From the NCBI GenBank assembly GCA_947644305.1, contig CANRYS010000007.1, positions 62,001 to 126,000 of the forward strand: a DNA stretch of 64,000 nucleotides, read 5' to 3'. The translations under genes and the position numbers were made by a program. Origin of the DNA: an uncultured Roseburia sp. GTDB taxonomy: Bacteria; Bacillota; Clostridia; Lachnospirales; Lachnospiraceae. Below the pieces are notes generated by a model. The model saw only the letters and a list, made by a program, of their open reading frames with translations. It was not told the origin of the DNA and did no database searches. Positions 34,004-43,185 of this stretch are shown here, piece after piece. Numbering within the stretch: the first letter of the stretch is position 1; each line of letters starts with the position of its first letter.

Positions 34004-34879
34004 TTATCCTTCATTTCTGTAAAATCGTAACAATGAAACATCATTTTCATCAATTGCATCAAAAACGCTTCTGCAATATATTTTTATGGCATTTGATACA
34101 TAATTTCTCTTTCCATCAATAATAACATTTTCATTCAGCACATCAACAATCTGCATTTTTTCCTCATGTTCAAATTGATCTGGAAGATTTTGATATACCT
34201 TGCGGTCAATTAATATACGGAAAGGCTCCATCAGGTCAGATCCCAGATTAAATTGGTTAAACATATTGTCGTGGAATAATCCTAACTGGGTTAGATATCC
34301 ATTTGCAGTAATTTCACGGTTCACCATTGATAAGATAAGACTATATCCGTAATTTAAGGCGGCATTGATAGGAATATCCAAAGTTCGAGAAAATTTCATA
34401 CCGAATAAAGCATTGAAGTAAACCTTTGCAGCATGTCCTTCACGGTTTGTTTCATCCCCAGGTAGTATTTCAGACATATATGTACTCAACAAAGCACTTT
34501 CCTCATTTTTCTGTAGATCTTCTAAGAAAAGTTTTTGGTTTCTAATTTTTTCTGAAACAATTTCTGTCCATATAAGTTTTTTTGATTCTGATGACCATTG
34601 GATTTGTTTTCTTACTTTGGCGCTTGTATCATGGCTGCCATAATATCCAATCAGTTCCGAAGAGGGATTTCGCTTCTCATCACAAAAAATAACTTTTATT
34701 TTTCGTTTTGTCAATTCACAGAGCAGACTGGCAGTAAGGGATACTGCTGTTGATTCGATCATCAGCAGCAGTATCTCACTAAGATGAATTTTGGTTATCG
34801 TATCTTGTCGGACTAGCATATAATCCATTTTATAATCCAGTTTGGCACAATTTGAAATGACAACGATCCGCCAGCTCAT
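34004..34879 (-). CDS. cas1: CRISPR-associated integrase Cas1
   Basis: This 291-residue type II Cas1 inserts spacers at the leader end. The N-terminal beta domain ([15 protein letters not shown]) is followed by the helical catalytic domain with Glu in [11 protein letters not shown] near residue 149, His in [22 protein letters not shown] near 205 and the acidic residue near 220. It overlaps cas9 by 4 bp (ATGA). The length is typical of subtype II-A. Confidence 0.96.
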   Translation of the reverse strand: MSWRIVVISNCAKLDYKMDYMLVRQDTITKIHLSEILLLMIESTAVSLTASLLCELTKRKIKVIFCDEKRNPSSELIGYYGSHDTSAKVRKQIQWSSESKKLIWTEIVSEKIRNQKLFLEDLQKNEESALLSTYMSEILPGDETNREGHAAKVYFNALFGMKFSRTLDIPINAALNYGYSLILSMVNREITANGYLTQLGLFHDNMFNQFNLGSDLMEPFRILIDRKVYQNLPDQFEHEEKMQIVDVLNENVIIDGKRNYVSNAIKIYCRSVFDAIDENDVSLLRFYRNEG

Positions 34880-37800
34880 AGGGAAAGCAGGTCGATTTCC
34901 TGCTCAAATAATCCTGTTACAGATTGGTGAATAATTTGACATTGGAAATATTTATTAATTGCTTTATTTATCTTGATGGTTCCAGCATGAGGGCTTCCCT
35001 GTATGTCTTCCAAATTTGCTGTTGTTATCGGTTTGCAGCGCATTAAATTCATGATTTCATTTAATACATAACATTGTTTTTCACAGGATAACTGTGAAAA
35101 TATGTCGCGTCCTTTTATTAATGTTTCCAATTGGCTGGCTGGGCGATGTTGATAAATGGTATCTCTTTGTTTGCGATACAATTCATCGTACATCTTAAGA
35201 TTTTCAATAGTAGTAATGCCATCATTCTCTGTGATAGGCAACAGTTCTTTACCATGAAAATTCTGGTTGCGAAGAAGATATTTCTCGATATTTTTTAGGT
35301 ATATTTCATATTTATCATCCAACAGTAATTGGACGGCACATTGAAAGAGTAATTGTTTTCCAGTGGTTCCCCTAAGGTGCATTGGAAATCTATTTACTAC
35401 GAATAGAGTATCTTTTTTTATCTTTGGTAATAAAATATTTGGATTTTTTAGTTTATAAGTATCTTTGCAATAATCAATAAATATATTTATGTCTTTTTCT
35501 ATTGCTTCTTTTAGATAAAGGGGAACCGCTTCAATACTTTTTTGGATGTTTCCTTTTTTGTTTTCTGAGGTGACAAGGGCAAAGTAAGCAGGTGTTATGG
35601 TCTTATATCCGCCGTATTTGGTTACATCCATTCCTTTTTTTATAGGAACAGATGCATTTGCTGTCTTGCTTACGATTTGGGAATCGAAGAAGCCACTGTT
35701 TTGCCCGCATTTATTTTCTGTTGCAAATCGTGTATAGCGAATATCTCGAAGTTTTAATTGTTTTCGGACCGTTTTAAGTGATCCTTCTTCACCACGTTTC
35801 CAGATCACATGTTTCTTTACTATATCATGATTAAACATCTGATTTAAGTTATATTTCTCCTTTTCAGATGGATGATTCTTAAGCCAATGTAAGGGATTAT
35901 TTGTAAACTTTTCATGATATACATTTCCAACTACAATATTTAAATAGGCATCCTTTGCATGATGATAATCGTTTAAGGAACGGCATTTCTTTATTTTTAA
36001 TATCTCATTTCTAAAATCAGAAACAGCCTTTGCTTTTACATATACGACATTTGAATCGTTGTATAGGCGCTGGAACAATTCAGCTACCACTTTTGAAGAC
36101 TGACGGGTTTCAACTAGTTGTCGATTGATAAACCCTGCCAACTCTTCATCGGTTAGCGGAGATTTACGAGTCAGGCGACGATATTTTTCTTTGGAAATTA
36201 ACCCTTGATCCTCTAAGTAATGCCAGAATTCTTTCATTTTTTCCTGAATAGCCGGGGATAACATATGATTACTTTTTTTCAGATTAATATCCCGTTTGAC
36301 CAGAACCAGATTATCTAGGCTATCATCTTTTGTTTTAGACTGTGGATATATGTGATCCCGGTCATATACTGATGTGTCAGTGAGGCGGGATAGATCAATG
36401 GATTCCCCAGAATACATGCATTTTCCCATTTGTGTATAGTATAAGTATAACTTGATACTGCGAAACTCACTCTCCTGTTGGTCTTCCAGTTCCTTTTTCC
36501 AGTCTCTGCTCTCATCTCTTATTTTTGCATAGAGCTGTAATAATTTCTTTTGTCGAGAATCGGTTGGTCTTTTTTCTTTTGGTCCTCTTGCCATTTCAAT
36601 AAAAATCTTTTTTGGCTGTTTACCCATGATTTTTTTTACTTCTTCTGCGATCAAAAGAACCTGCCATGCTGCTCGTTTGATCGCAGGGGAAGCTATCAGA
36701 TCTGCCATAATAGTTTCATATGAGAAATTTGTTACCTCAGGGACAGCTTTACGATTATGCTTTTCTATTTCCTCTGCAAAAGTGTAGTTTGAGCTTAACA
36801 GCTGCATCAAATTGTCGTTTGTATTACGAAGAGCACTTATAATACTGAATACTTCTCCAGTTTTTATAGAAGTTCCCTCTAAACCATTTAAAAATTCCCT
36901 GGATAATCGCCCCCAGCCCTGATATTTCAGTTTACATATTCGTTCCATTTGTTTATCACTGATCTGCTTTGTTTCATATTTGCAACGAATTATATTTTTT
37001 AGCATTTTTGGTGCATCGCCATATAAGGTGATCCAAAGAATAAGGTCTTCTGCTATTTCCCTCACCGATTGTTTCCGTATTTCATCTCCAAATATCTTTT
37101 TCATCTCTAGATATGAGCCAAGAGAACTTTTAAACCGTTGATCAATTCCAGAGATATCTTTTTGTTCTACACGGTATCCCTCACATTTTAGAAATTCCAG
37201 AATCTTTTTGGGGGTCACTTGTTTTTGCTTCTGAAATAAGTCAGTAAATAACTTAATCTTTGTTTCCACAGGCAAAGGTTCATTCTTGATTTTGAGATTA
37301 TTCAGTTCGTTCCAAACCATAAACTCCGAATATAAAAGAGAGTGTTTGGGTAATACATCTTTTCCTATCAAGTAGGTACATTTATTTGTCATTCGTCGAA
37401 TAAATTTTTCAGCGGACTTATTTTCATCTACGATTTCGTCAAAATTCCATGGTCGTATGGGACCGTCTTTTTTACGTACCATCCAGCTATTTGTACCAAC
37501 CGAAGTATTAAGTGGTCCAACATAATAGGGGATCCGAAATTCAAATAATTGAATAATCTTTTCTGAAATAGTGATTCCCTGCTCATCTTTTTTATTTAAA
37601 AATGCATAGTGCTTTTTTGCGTTATCTAAAATTTTCTTTAGCTCAATATCATGAACTTGGTAGGGGATTACACTATTGTCCTTTGATACTTGTAATGGCA
37701 AATAAGTTCCTGCATCCAATTCCATTTTTATTTTTTCAATCGTATTCTGTGCATCAGGGTGTTGGATATTTGTAAAAATATTTTTAATCGTTTTTGTCAA

Positions 37801-38970
37801 TTCCTCATAAGTGCATTTTTTTACGGAATGCCTTTTTCCATTTCTTCGTGTGCTCCCAATATAATTGCAATAATTTTTTGATGAAGGACTATCCGCTTTT
37901 TGAAAAAAACTTTGATATTGATCATTGGCATAAGTACGAATTAGTTTCTTTAATTCTAATAAATCTTTCTGATGTTTATTATAAATATGTACCTTAGCAA
38001 AGGAAAGATAGGAGTTTCCGTTATGTTCTCCACCCTTTAAGATATCTGCAAGGATGCTCCAATCATATACCCCTTTTAATATGTCCAGTACTCCGCACCT
38101 CTCTTGTAGGAGATCTTCCAGTTCTGGGCGAATTTCATCAAAAGAACTTTCTGAAAATGATATACTAGAGCGTTCTGCTTCTTTTAATGTCTCATCAGAA
38201 AAAATATCTGCTAATTTACATTTAGAGCCACAGATCAAAGAAATAATTGCTTTTAATTGTTTTTGCTTCTCTTTATCGTCATATTGCAAGTATTCTAAGA
38301 ACTGAGAGGCTTTATCTCGTTTTGATAATTTCTTGTCTTGAATGATTTTTTTCAAATCATCCATTTTACGCTGGTCCACTTTTATATTACAATTTAGTTC
38401 AATTTCAAATTCATCTCTTATACACTGTGACATTTTATCAAAGGCGCATTCAAAAGAGGTTGCATTTTCAATGGTACCTGAAAATAAAAAGTGACCCCGG
38501 TGCTTTAAAATATGGTGTATAGCAAGATAAACGAGTCGTATATCTTTCTTTTCCTCATTTTGAATCAATTCTTTTCTCAAATGATAGATCGTTGGGTATT
38601 CACGATGATAATCTATATCAGTATAATTTGTGTCATAAAATAGGGTATTAGACTGGGGAAACCGCTTGTCCTCTGGAAGAAATGTGCTATCTTTAAGTCT
38701 TTGAAAGAAACCAGGATCAACCTTACAAATCTCATCCGAAAAAAGTTCTTGCAAAAGTTCAATTCTCCATCTTCGTCTCTGTAGCCTTCTACGGAGAGTA
38801 CGGCTAAGGCGACGTTTCTCTGCTGTTTGTGCCTCATCAAATAGTCGGCTTCCCCACATTGTTTTTCCATTAAATCGAAGCAGGCGGTAATTTTCGTCAG
38901 TTACGGCCCAGCCTACAGAATTTGTTCCTATATCAACCCCCAAATAATAGTTTTCCCTTGTCTTTTTCAT
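34876..38970 (-). CDS. cas9: type II-A Cas9 endonuclease
   Basis: The 1364-residue Cas9 uses crRNA:tracrRNA to cut both strands of matching DNA. RuvC-I has Asp13 (YLGVDIGTNSVGWAV). The bridge helix is Arg-rich (RRLSRTLRRRLQRRRWR, about residues 53-69). RuvC-II is IFIEMARGPKEKRP, HNH is YDRDHIYPQSKTKDDS with His873, and RuvC-III is HHAKDAYLNIVVGN. All nuclease residues are present. Size matches SpCas9-like II-A enzymes. ATG 38970 follows AAAGGAAAAACAC; an upstream in-frame ATG at 39003 has no site. The promoter region is shared, back to back, with the tracrRNA. The PAM cannot be read from this sequence. Confidence 0.97.
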   Translation of the reverse strand: MKKTRENYYLGVDIGTNSVGWAVTDENYRLLRFNGKTMWGSRLFDEAQTAEKRRLSRTLRRRLQRRRWRIELLQELFSDEICKVDPGFFQRLKDSTFLPEDKRFPQSNTLFYDTNYTDIDYHREYPTIYHLRKELIQNEEKKDIRLVYLAIHHILKHRGHFLFSGTIENATSFECAFDKMSQCIRDEFEIELNCNIKVDQRKMDDLKKIIQDKKLSKRDKASQFLEYLQYDDKEKQKQLKAIISLICGSKCKLADIFSDETLKEAERSSISFSESSFDEIRPELEDLLQERCGVLDILKGVYDWSILADILKGGEHNGNSYLSFAKVHIYNKHQKDLLELKKLIRTYANDQYQSFFQKADSPSSKNYCNYIGSTRRNGKRHSVKKCTYEELTKTIKNIFTNIQHPDAQNTIEKIKMELDAGTYLPLQVSKDNSVIPYQVHDIELKKILDNAKKHYAFLNKKDEQGITISEKIIQLFEFRIPYYVGPLNTSVGTNSWMVRKKDGPIRPWNFDEIVDENKSAEKFIRRMTNKCTYLIGKDVLPKHSLLYSEFMVWNELNNLKIKNEPLPVETKIKLFTDLFQKQKQVTPKKILEFLKCEGYRVEQKDISGIDQRFKSSLGSYLEMKKIFGDEIRKQSVREIAEDLILWITLYGDAPKMLKNIIRCKYETKQISDKQMERICKLKYQGWGRLSREFLNGLEGTSIKTGEVFSIISALRNTNDNLMQLLSSNYTFAEEIEKHNRKAVPEVTNFSYETIMADLIASPAIKRAAWQVLLIAEEVKKIMGKQPKKIFIEMARGPKEKRPTDSRQKKLLQLYAKIRDESRDWKKELEDQQESEFRSIKLYLYYTQMGKCMYSGESIDLSRLTDTSVYDRDHIYPQSKTKDDSLDNLVLVKRDINLKKSNHMLSPAIQEKMKEFWHYLEDQGLISKEKYRRLTRKSPLTDEELAGFINRQLVETRQSSKVVAELFQRLYNDSNVVYVKAKAVSDFRNEILKIKKCRSLNDYHHAKDAYLNIVVGNVYHEKFTNNPLHWLKNHPSEKEKYNLNQMFNHDIVKKHVIWKRGEEGSLKTVRKQLKLRDIRYTRFATENKCGQNSGFFDSQIVSKTANASVPIKKGMDVTKYGGYKTITPAYFALVTSENKKGNIQKSIEAVPLYLKEAIEKDINIFIDYCKDTYKLKNPNILLPKIKKDTLFVVNRFPMHLRGTTGKQLLFQCAVQLLLDDKYEIYLKNIEKYLLRNQNFHGKELLPITENDGITTIENLKMYDELYRKQRDTIYQHRPASQLETLIKGRDIFSQLSCEKQCYVLNEIMNLMRCKPITTANLEDIQGSPHAGTIKINKAINKYFQCQIIHQSVTGLFEQEIDLLSL

Positions 38971-39040
38971 GTGTTTTTCCTTTCTTTTCGCTCTAGTTGC
39001 CATAGTGGCAGTGTCGGACTAAATATATTGTATTTTTGAC

Positions 39041-39069
39041 TTGACTTTTTTTATCTGATACGTTATTAT
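39041..39069 (+). promoter_or_regulatory. tracrRNA promoter
   Basis: TTGACT at 39041-39046, a 17-bp spacer and TATTAT at 39064-39069. The start near 39077 is only about 8 nt before the anti-repeat, so a short-form tracrRNA is predicted. Confidence 0.7.
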
Positions 39070-39076
39070 GTATACA

Positions 39077-39195
39077 ACTCAAAGGTTTTACCACCATATG
39101 AGTTTACACTACAAGTTCAAATAAAAATTTATTCTAATCGCTCTTCGGAGCCTCCACAGGAGTGGATTTAAGACTTGCTTCGGCGAGTCTTTTTT
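39077..39195 (+). ncRNA. tracrRNA
   Basis: The anti-repeat at 39085-39112 is complementary to the crRNA repeat over 28 nt with a single change that still allows a G-U pair. An AAGT bulge and TCAAAT, which pairs with the 5' GUUUGA of the repeat, follow, exactly as in SpCas9-type duplexes. A nexus-like hairpin GCTC-TTCG-GAGC (39140-39151), CTCC/GGAG (39152-39162) and a terminator AGACTTGC-TTCG-GCGAGTCT plus T run (39171-39195) complete it. It is divergent from cas9. Confidence 0.93.
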
Positions 39196-39224
39196 ATCTA
39201 TAGGTAGGTTCTCAATTCGCAGAG

Positions 39225-39288
39225 CAAAAAAATCAGCGAAGCTGATTCTTAAGAGGTGTGCGCTTTTCAGCCTCACCTCTTTTAAGGC
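39225..39288 (-). ncRNA. predicted small RNA converging on the tracrRNA
   Basis: On the - strand an extended -10 TGTTATAAT (TATAAT at 39295-39300) is followed by about 64 nt with a hairpin CTTAAAAGAGGTG/CACCTCTTAAG and then a clean terminator AATCAGC-TTC-GCTGATT plus seven T (39247 down to 39225). The -35 match is poor. The reading frame across it has no ribosome site and runs antisense into the tracrRNA, so a non-coding RNA is more likely. Confidence 0.45.
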
Positions 39289-39356
39289 AATCATATTATA
39301 ACATATTTATTTCCAAAAGAAAATAAGATTACTATAATTTTCCATCCACCAACTAC

Positions 39357-39398
39357 AAAAAAGAAGCACAAATTCCTAACGGAATCTTCTGCTTCTTT
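39357..39398 (-). terminator. intrinsic terminator after the BlaI-family gene
   Basis: On the - strand AAAGAAGCA (39390-39398) pairs with TGCTTCTTT ending at 39357, with an inner ATTCC/GGAAT helix and a T run after it. Confidence 0.85.
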
Positions 39399-39439
39399 AC
39401 TTATATTTATTTCTTATTTACATTATGTACGCCGATTTT

Positions 39440-39814
39440 TTAGTTACAATTGCTAACTACTTTTTTAAGTTCCAGGATCTCCTCTGTAGACAAAATCTTT
39501 CCATCAAAATAATCATGAATAAAGGTAGCCACAGAACCGTTATAAAGATTTTTTATCAGTACGCTTGTTTCGATCTCCTGGACCTGTTTTTTGGAAATCG
39601 CTGCCCGGCATAAAAAGCCAGGATCTTCTCTGGTGATGGCGCCTTTATCGATCAAGCGCTTGATATAGGTGTAGGTGGTGTTCTTTTCCCATCCAATATA
39701 TTCTTTAATGATCTTGGAAATATCTTTGGCTGCCAGTACTTTATTGCTCCAAAGCAGCTCCATGACATTTAGCTCACCTTCATGGAGACGGATCTCCTTT
39801 TTTTGCGCACTCAT
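39440..39814 (-). CDS. BlaI/MecI/CopY family repressor
   Basis: The 124-residue protein has the winged-helix domain of the family: LHEGELNVMELLWSNKVLAAKDI at residues 9-31 and TTYTYIKRLIDKGAITRE near residue 46, then a helical C-terminal dimer region. Relatives repress beta-lactamase, PBP2a or copper-export genes and are released by proteolysis or metal. No BlaR1-type sensor, beta-lactamase or copper pump gene adjoins it, so it is an orphan here. No CopY-type CxC metal site is seen at the C-terminus. GAGGAGG lies about 13 bases before the ATG, a little far. Two matching dyads upstream suggest autoregulation. Confidence 0.85.
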   Translation of the reverse strand: MSAQKKEIRLHEGELNVMELLWSNKVLAAKDISKIIKEYIGWEKNTTYTYIKRLIDKGAITREDPGFLCRAAISKKQVQEIETSVLIKNLYNGSVATFIHDYFDGKILSTEEILELKKVVSNCN

Positions 39815-39853
39815 TCTTCTCTACATACCTCCTCGTATACCGTATTCTTCCAT

Positions 39854-39899
39854 TGTAGAATTCACAAAACCCCATTCTCGTGCTGTAGTATACACAAAA
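39854..39899 (-). promoter_or_regulatory. two tandem BlaI-type operators
   Basis: TGTAGAATTCACAAAA at 39854-39869 and TGTAGTATACACAAAA at 39884-39899 match at 14 of 16 positions and are spaced exactly 30 bp. The second contains TGTA-GTA-TACA, the inverted TGTA/TACA core of BlaI/MecI sites. It overlaps a TATACT -10 box on the - strand. Confidence 0.65.
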
Positions 39900-40035
39900 A
39901 TATCTTTGTCATTAACAAAGGATTTCCTGTTTGTGTTTTTCAAGAATCTCCCCAGAATCCTTTCTCAGCTACCGAGAGAAATTATCTATATTCTACTACA
40001 ATAGAACTGCGAAGTCAAGGGAATTTTTGCACAAT

Positions 40036-40959
40036 TTATTTTAGATTTTTTAGTAGTTTTTTAAAATAGTCTGGGAGAGGTGCTTCAAACTCCATGTATT
40101 CGTCAGTTGTAGGGTGAACGAAACCAATGGTGCCTGCATGGAGGGTTTGGCCCTGTAACGTTTTAAATTTGACATTACTGGGACCATAGACCGTATCTCC
40201 CAATAGAGGGTGGCCGATATGTGCCATGTGAACCCGAATCTGGTGGGTGCGGCCGGTCTCCAGACGGCATTCAATATGATTGAATTGATGATCCAGATGA
40301 TTTAATACAGTGTAATGTGTCACTGCTCTCTTGCTATTCTTATCCGTTACCGTTCGCTTTTTTCGGTCTGTGGGATGTCTTCCGATGGGAAGGTCAATGG
40401 TTCCACTTTCCTCGGAAAAGTTGTGATAGACGATGGCCTGATAGGTTCTGGTGATACTGTGGGCTTTTAACTGCTCTGAGATGCATTTGTGCGACCTGTC
40501 GTTTTTGCACACGATCAGGGCCCCGGTGGTATCTTTATCAATGCGATGTACGATTCCTGGGCGCAGCACACCGTTGATACCTGACAGGTTGTCCTTGCAA
40601 TGAAACATAACTGCATTTACCAGGGTATCAGAGTAATGTCCTGGTGCAGGATGGACCACCATTCCCTTTGGCTTATTGACGACCAAGACATCCTGATCTT
40701 CATATAAGATGTCCAGTGGTATATCCTGGGGAGTGATTGTCAGAGTTTCTGGCTCCGGCAGGTGAATGGTAATCAAATCGCTGCTGGACACTGCTATTTT
40801 TGATTTGACGTCAAAATTTCCATTGATTTCAACTCGTTGATCTTTGATCAGTTTTTGAATATAAGAGCGGGACAGATCCATACAGCTAGCAGCTAAAAAA
40901 GTATCCAGTCGTTTGCCAGTATCGCTCTCTTCCACAGTAAGATTAATTTCATGTTCCAT
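40036..40959 (-). CDS. rluD: 23S rRNA pseudouridine synthase RluD family
   Basis: The 307-residue enzyme has an S4 domain (about residues 12-75) and a RluA-family catalytic domain with HRIDKDTTGALIVCKND near residue 138 containing the catalytic Asp. PGIVHRIDKDT and the C-terminal TGRTHQIRVHMAHIGHPLLGD are family signatures. It probably modifies the helix 69 region of 23S rRNA, as RluD does. It is 5 bp downstream of lspA, as in Bacillus (ylyB), and ends the operon. Confidence 0.94.
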   Translation of the reverse strand: MEHEINLTVEESDTGKRLDTFLAASCMDLSRSYIQKLIKDQRVEINGNFDVKSKIAVSSSDLITIHLPEPETLTITPQDIPLDILYEDQDVLVVNKPKGMVVHPAPGHYSDTLVNAVMFHCKDNLSGINGVLRPGIVHRIDKDTTGALIVCKNDRSHKCISEQLKAHSITRTYQAIVYHNFSEESGTIDLPIGRHPTDRKKRTVTDKNSKRAVTHYTVLNHLDHQFNHIECRLETGRTHQIRVHMAHIGHPLLGDTVYGPSNVKFKTLQGQTLHAGTIGFVHPTTDEYMEFEAPLPDYFKKLLKNLK

Positions 40960-40964
40960 AATGT

Positions 40965-41489
40965 TTAATGTCCTTCTTTTGATAGCTTAAACTCCTCGTC
41001 TTTATATCGGAATAAAAGGCAGTACAGAATAAGGACTGCCGAAATACAGACATAGCAGTCCGCAATATTGAATACGGGGAAATCGATCAGACGAAAATAG
41101 ATAAAATCAATAACATAATGATTCATCAGACGATCAATTAGATTACCAAGTGCGCCAGCGGCGAGAAGCACAAGGCAAAAGCGGAGCAAATGAAAACGTT
41201 TCGCTGCGGGCAGCTTAAAATAACTCAGAAGAAGAAAAATCAGAACCAGTACCGTGATGGTGATCAGAAGCCATCTCTGGTTCTGCAGGATACCCCATGC
41301 GGCGCCCCTGTTTTCGAGATAATGAAATTCTAAAACTCCAGGGATAAGCTCGATGTCTCTGTCTGCCAGAAAATAAAACGCTGCATATTTGCTAATTCGG
41401 TCAATAAAAGTAAGTAAAACAAACATTATAAAAAATATAATGTTTGTTTTACTCGTCAATTTATGAAAGGTGTGTGATTTTATATTCAT
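40965..41489 (-). CDS. lspA: lipoprotein signal peptidase (signal peptidase II)
   Basis: The 174-residue membrane aspartic protease cleaves prolipoproteins after lipidation. There are four membrane segments; the catalytic Asp are in GNLIDRL near residue 122 and FNIADCYV near 141, and FHYLENRGAAWGIL near 57 is the conserved loop. The N-terminus is about 15 residues longer than usual. AAGGAT precedes the ATG. It lies between the DivIVA-like gene and rluD. Confidence 0.94.
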   Translation of the reverse strand: MNIKSHTFHKLTSKTNIIFFIMFVLLTFIDRISKYAAFYFLADRDIELIPGVLEFHYLENRGAAWGILQNQRWLLITITVLVLIFLLLSYFKLPAAKRFHLLRFCLVLLAAGALGNLIDRLMNHYVIDFIYFRLIDFPVFNIADCYVCISAVLILYCLLFRYKDEEFKLSKEGH

Positions 41490-41519
41490 ATCTTTGTAAA
41501 TCCTTATACGACAATTGGG

Positions 41520-42599
41520 TTAGAAATCATCGACAGATCCGAGAAATTCAAAAGGATCATCGGATTTCTGATTTTTTTTGTTATTAAAATTCAAATCCTG
41601 TAATAGGGAATCCAGAGTTGGAACTGTATCGTTACCTTTATCAGAAGCTGGTTCGATCCGCTCTGGTTTCTCTTCTCTGCCAGCGGATAATTCATCCTCA
41701 AAGACCACATCCATAGGCTCAATGGTTTTAGCAGCGACTGGCTCAAGAATAGAGGCGTTCTTTACCTCTGCCGTTTTTGGTGGTTCAATTCGATCAAGAG
41801 GTCCTGATTCTTTAACGGGAGCAACAACAGGTTCTGGTGCAGGTTCCCTTATATCAACAAATTCGGTTTCTGTTTTTACGGCATTTAGTGTGGTACGAAG
41901 ATCAATGGTATCTGCATTGAGAATCTCTTCTCTGGTCGTGTCCAGAGTGGTATTCTCATCAGTCACTGCGGCAACCGGTGAGGGGGCGGCAGCTTTCTTT
42001 TTGATCCTTTGTTCTGTTTCACGAACGTGTGAAACAGGTGGTTTCTCTTCCACTGGGGGCTCTGTTACATTGGCTGAGACGTCCTCAGAAGCCGTTTCAT
42101 GCAATGGCTTTTCCAGATCATCCGGTTTGGAAATATCAAACTCGTCTCCTTCTACCAGTTGTAGTTGTGCGCTGGCAGCCTCCTTGAGCTGAAGTTTATA
42201 CTGATTAAACTGCTGAACCAAGCGAATACTTTTATTACGGATCTTATTGTACTCATCTTCCGCATTCTGAACAATATGATCGGCGCGTTTGTGTGCCTCT
42301 TTTTCAATAGATTCTGCTTTGAGAATCGCTGCGTCCTTTGTCTCTTTGGAAGTTTTTTCCGCCAAAATCAACGCCTTTTGAAGCGTGGTTTCTATGGAAC
42401 GATAGTATTGCACGCCATCGCTCAGGGTTTTGATTTTTTTATTCAGTTCAGCCTTTTCCGCTTCTAATTTTTTATTTTGTTCTAACAGATTTTTATAATT
42501 ATCAAATACCAGATCGAGATAAGTGTCCATCTCGTACTGTTCGTATTTTTTTCGTTTTGCTTCTACTTTTTTATTTTGTAATTCAATAAGTGATAACAT
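41520..42599 (-). CDS. DivIVA-like coiled-coil protein with a long acidic tail
   Basis: The 359-residue protein has a coiled-coil first half (about residues 10-160, LLEQNKKLEAEKAELNKKIKTL and a second Ala/Glu-rich helix) that resembles DivIVA-type division scaffolds, and sits at the position where divIVA occurs downstream of sepF in Gram-positive bacteria. The second half is acidic and low-complexity with Pro/Glu/Val runs. The N-terminal DivIVA membrane-binding motif is not clear, so the assignment rests on context and coiled coil. ATG 42599 follows GGAGG; the frame back to 42629 has no site. Confidence 0.65.
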   Translation of the reverse strand: MLSLIELQNKKVEAKRKKYEQYEMDTYLDLVFDNYKNLLEQNKKLEAEKAELNKKIKTLSDGVQYYRSIETTLQKALILAEKTSKETKDAAILKAESIEKEAHKRADHIVQNAEDEYNKIRNKSIRLVQQFNQYKLQLKEAASAQLQLVEGDEFDISKPDDLEKPLHETASEDVSANVTEPPVEEKPPVSHVRETEQRIKKKAAAPSPVAAVTDENTTLDTTREEILNADTIDLRTTLNAVKTETEFVDIREPAPEPVVAPVKESGPLDRIEPPKTAEVKNASILEPVAAKTIEPMDVVFEDELSAGREEKPERIEPASDKGNDTVPTLDSLLQDLNFNNKKNQKSDDPFEFLGSVDDF

Positions 42600-42657
42600 A
42601 TCATGTTCCTCCCTTAATATGATTCTCATTCAAGTATAACACAACAACTCTAATGTA

Positions 42658-43164
42658 TTAGAATTCTCTGCTTATCGTAGGCATGGTAACGGTTCCGTCT
42701 CCCAAAGACAGAGAATCACCGCTGATATCCACATTCTCAGGAGTAAAAATAAAGATGTATTTGGAAATCTGATGATATTTTCCATTGATGGCATAAATAC
42801 AGCCAGAGATAAAATCCATAATGCGCTGTGCGTCATCGGGATCAAAGCCCTCCAGATTCACAACCACCGGCTTCGATGACAGAAGAGTATTGCAGATCTC
42901 CTGGGAATCTTCAAAGGAAGTTGGCTGAATGATCTTAACCTCCATCATGGAGCGATTGAGAGATACGACCTTAGGCTTAGAGTTCCGAAAACCGCTTCTT
43001 GACTTAGAAGAATCCTCATAGGATTCATTATTTGCAGCGCTTTTTCGAGAGGATGCCGGTTTGGCAGCCGGTGTCTCTTCCTCGTAATCGTCGTATTCAT
43101 AATCATCATATTCGTCGTCTATTCCATCTAATTTAAAAAAATTTAACAGTGAATTTAATCCCAT
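42658..43164 (-). CDS. sepF: cell division protein SepF
   Basis: The 168-residue protein tethers and bundles FtsZ filaments at the membrane. An N-terminal amphipathic helix (GLNSLLNFFKL) precedes an acidic Tyr/Asp linker (about residues 15-40) and a C-terminal DUF552 domain (about 75-160), with PTSFEDSQEICNTL and NLEGFDPDDAQRIMDFISG. The gene lies downstream of yggS, as in the Bacillus ylm cluster. Confidence 0.93.
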   Translation of the reverse strand: MGLNSLLNFFKLDGIDDEYDDYEYDDYEEETPAAKPASSRKSAANNESYEDSSKSRSGFRNSKPKVVSLNRSMMEVKIIQPTSFEDSQEICNTLLSSKPVVVNLEGFDPDDAQRIMDFISGCIYAINGKYHQISKYIFIFTPENVDISGDSLSLGDGTVTMPTISREF

Positions 43165-43185
43165 TATTTCTACCCTTTCTTCCCT

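Noticed and set aside
39109-39294. 61-codon frame on the - strand across the small RNA and tracrRNA
   Set aside because: It starts directly beside a -10 box without a ribosome site, runs through a strong terminator and is antisense to the tracrRNA.
39440-39814. BlaI-family gene as part of the CRISPR-Cas locus
   Set aside because: It has its own operators, promoter and terminator and is separated from the tracrRNA by about 240 bp.
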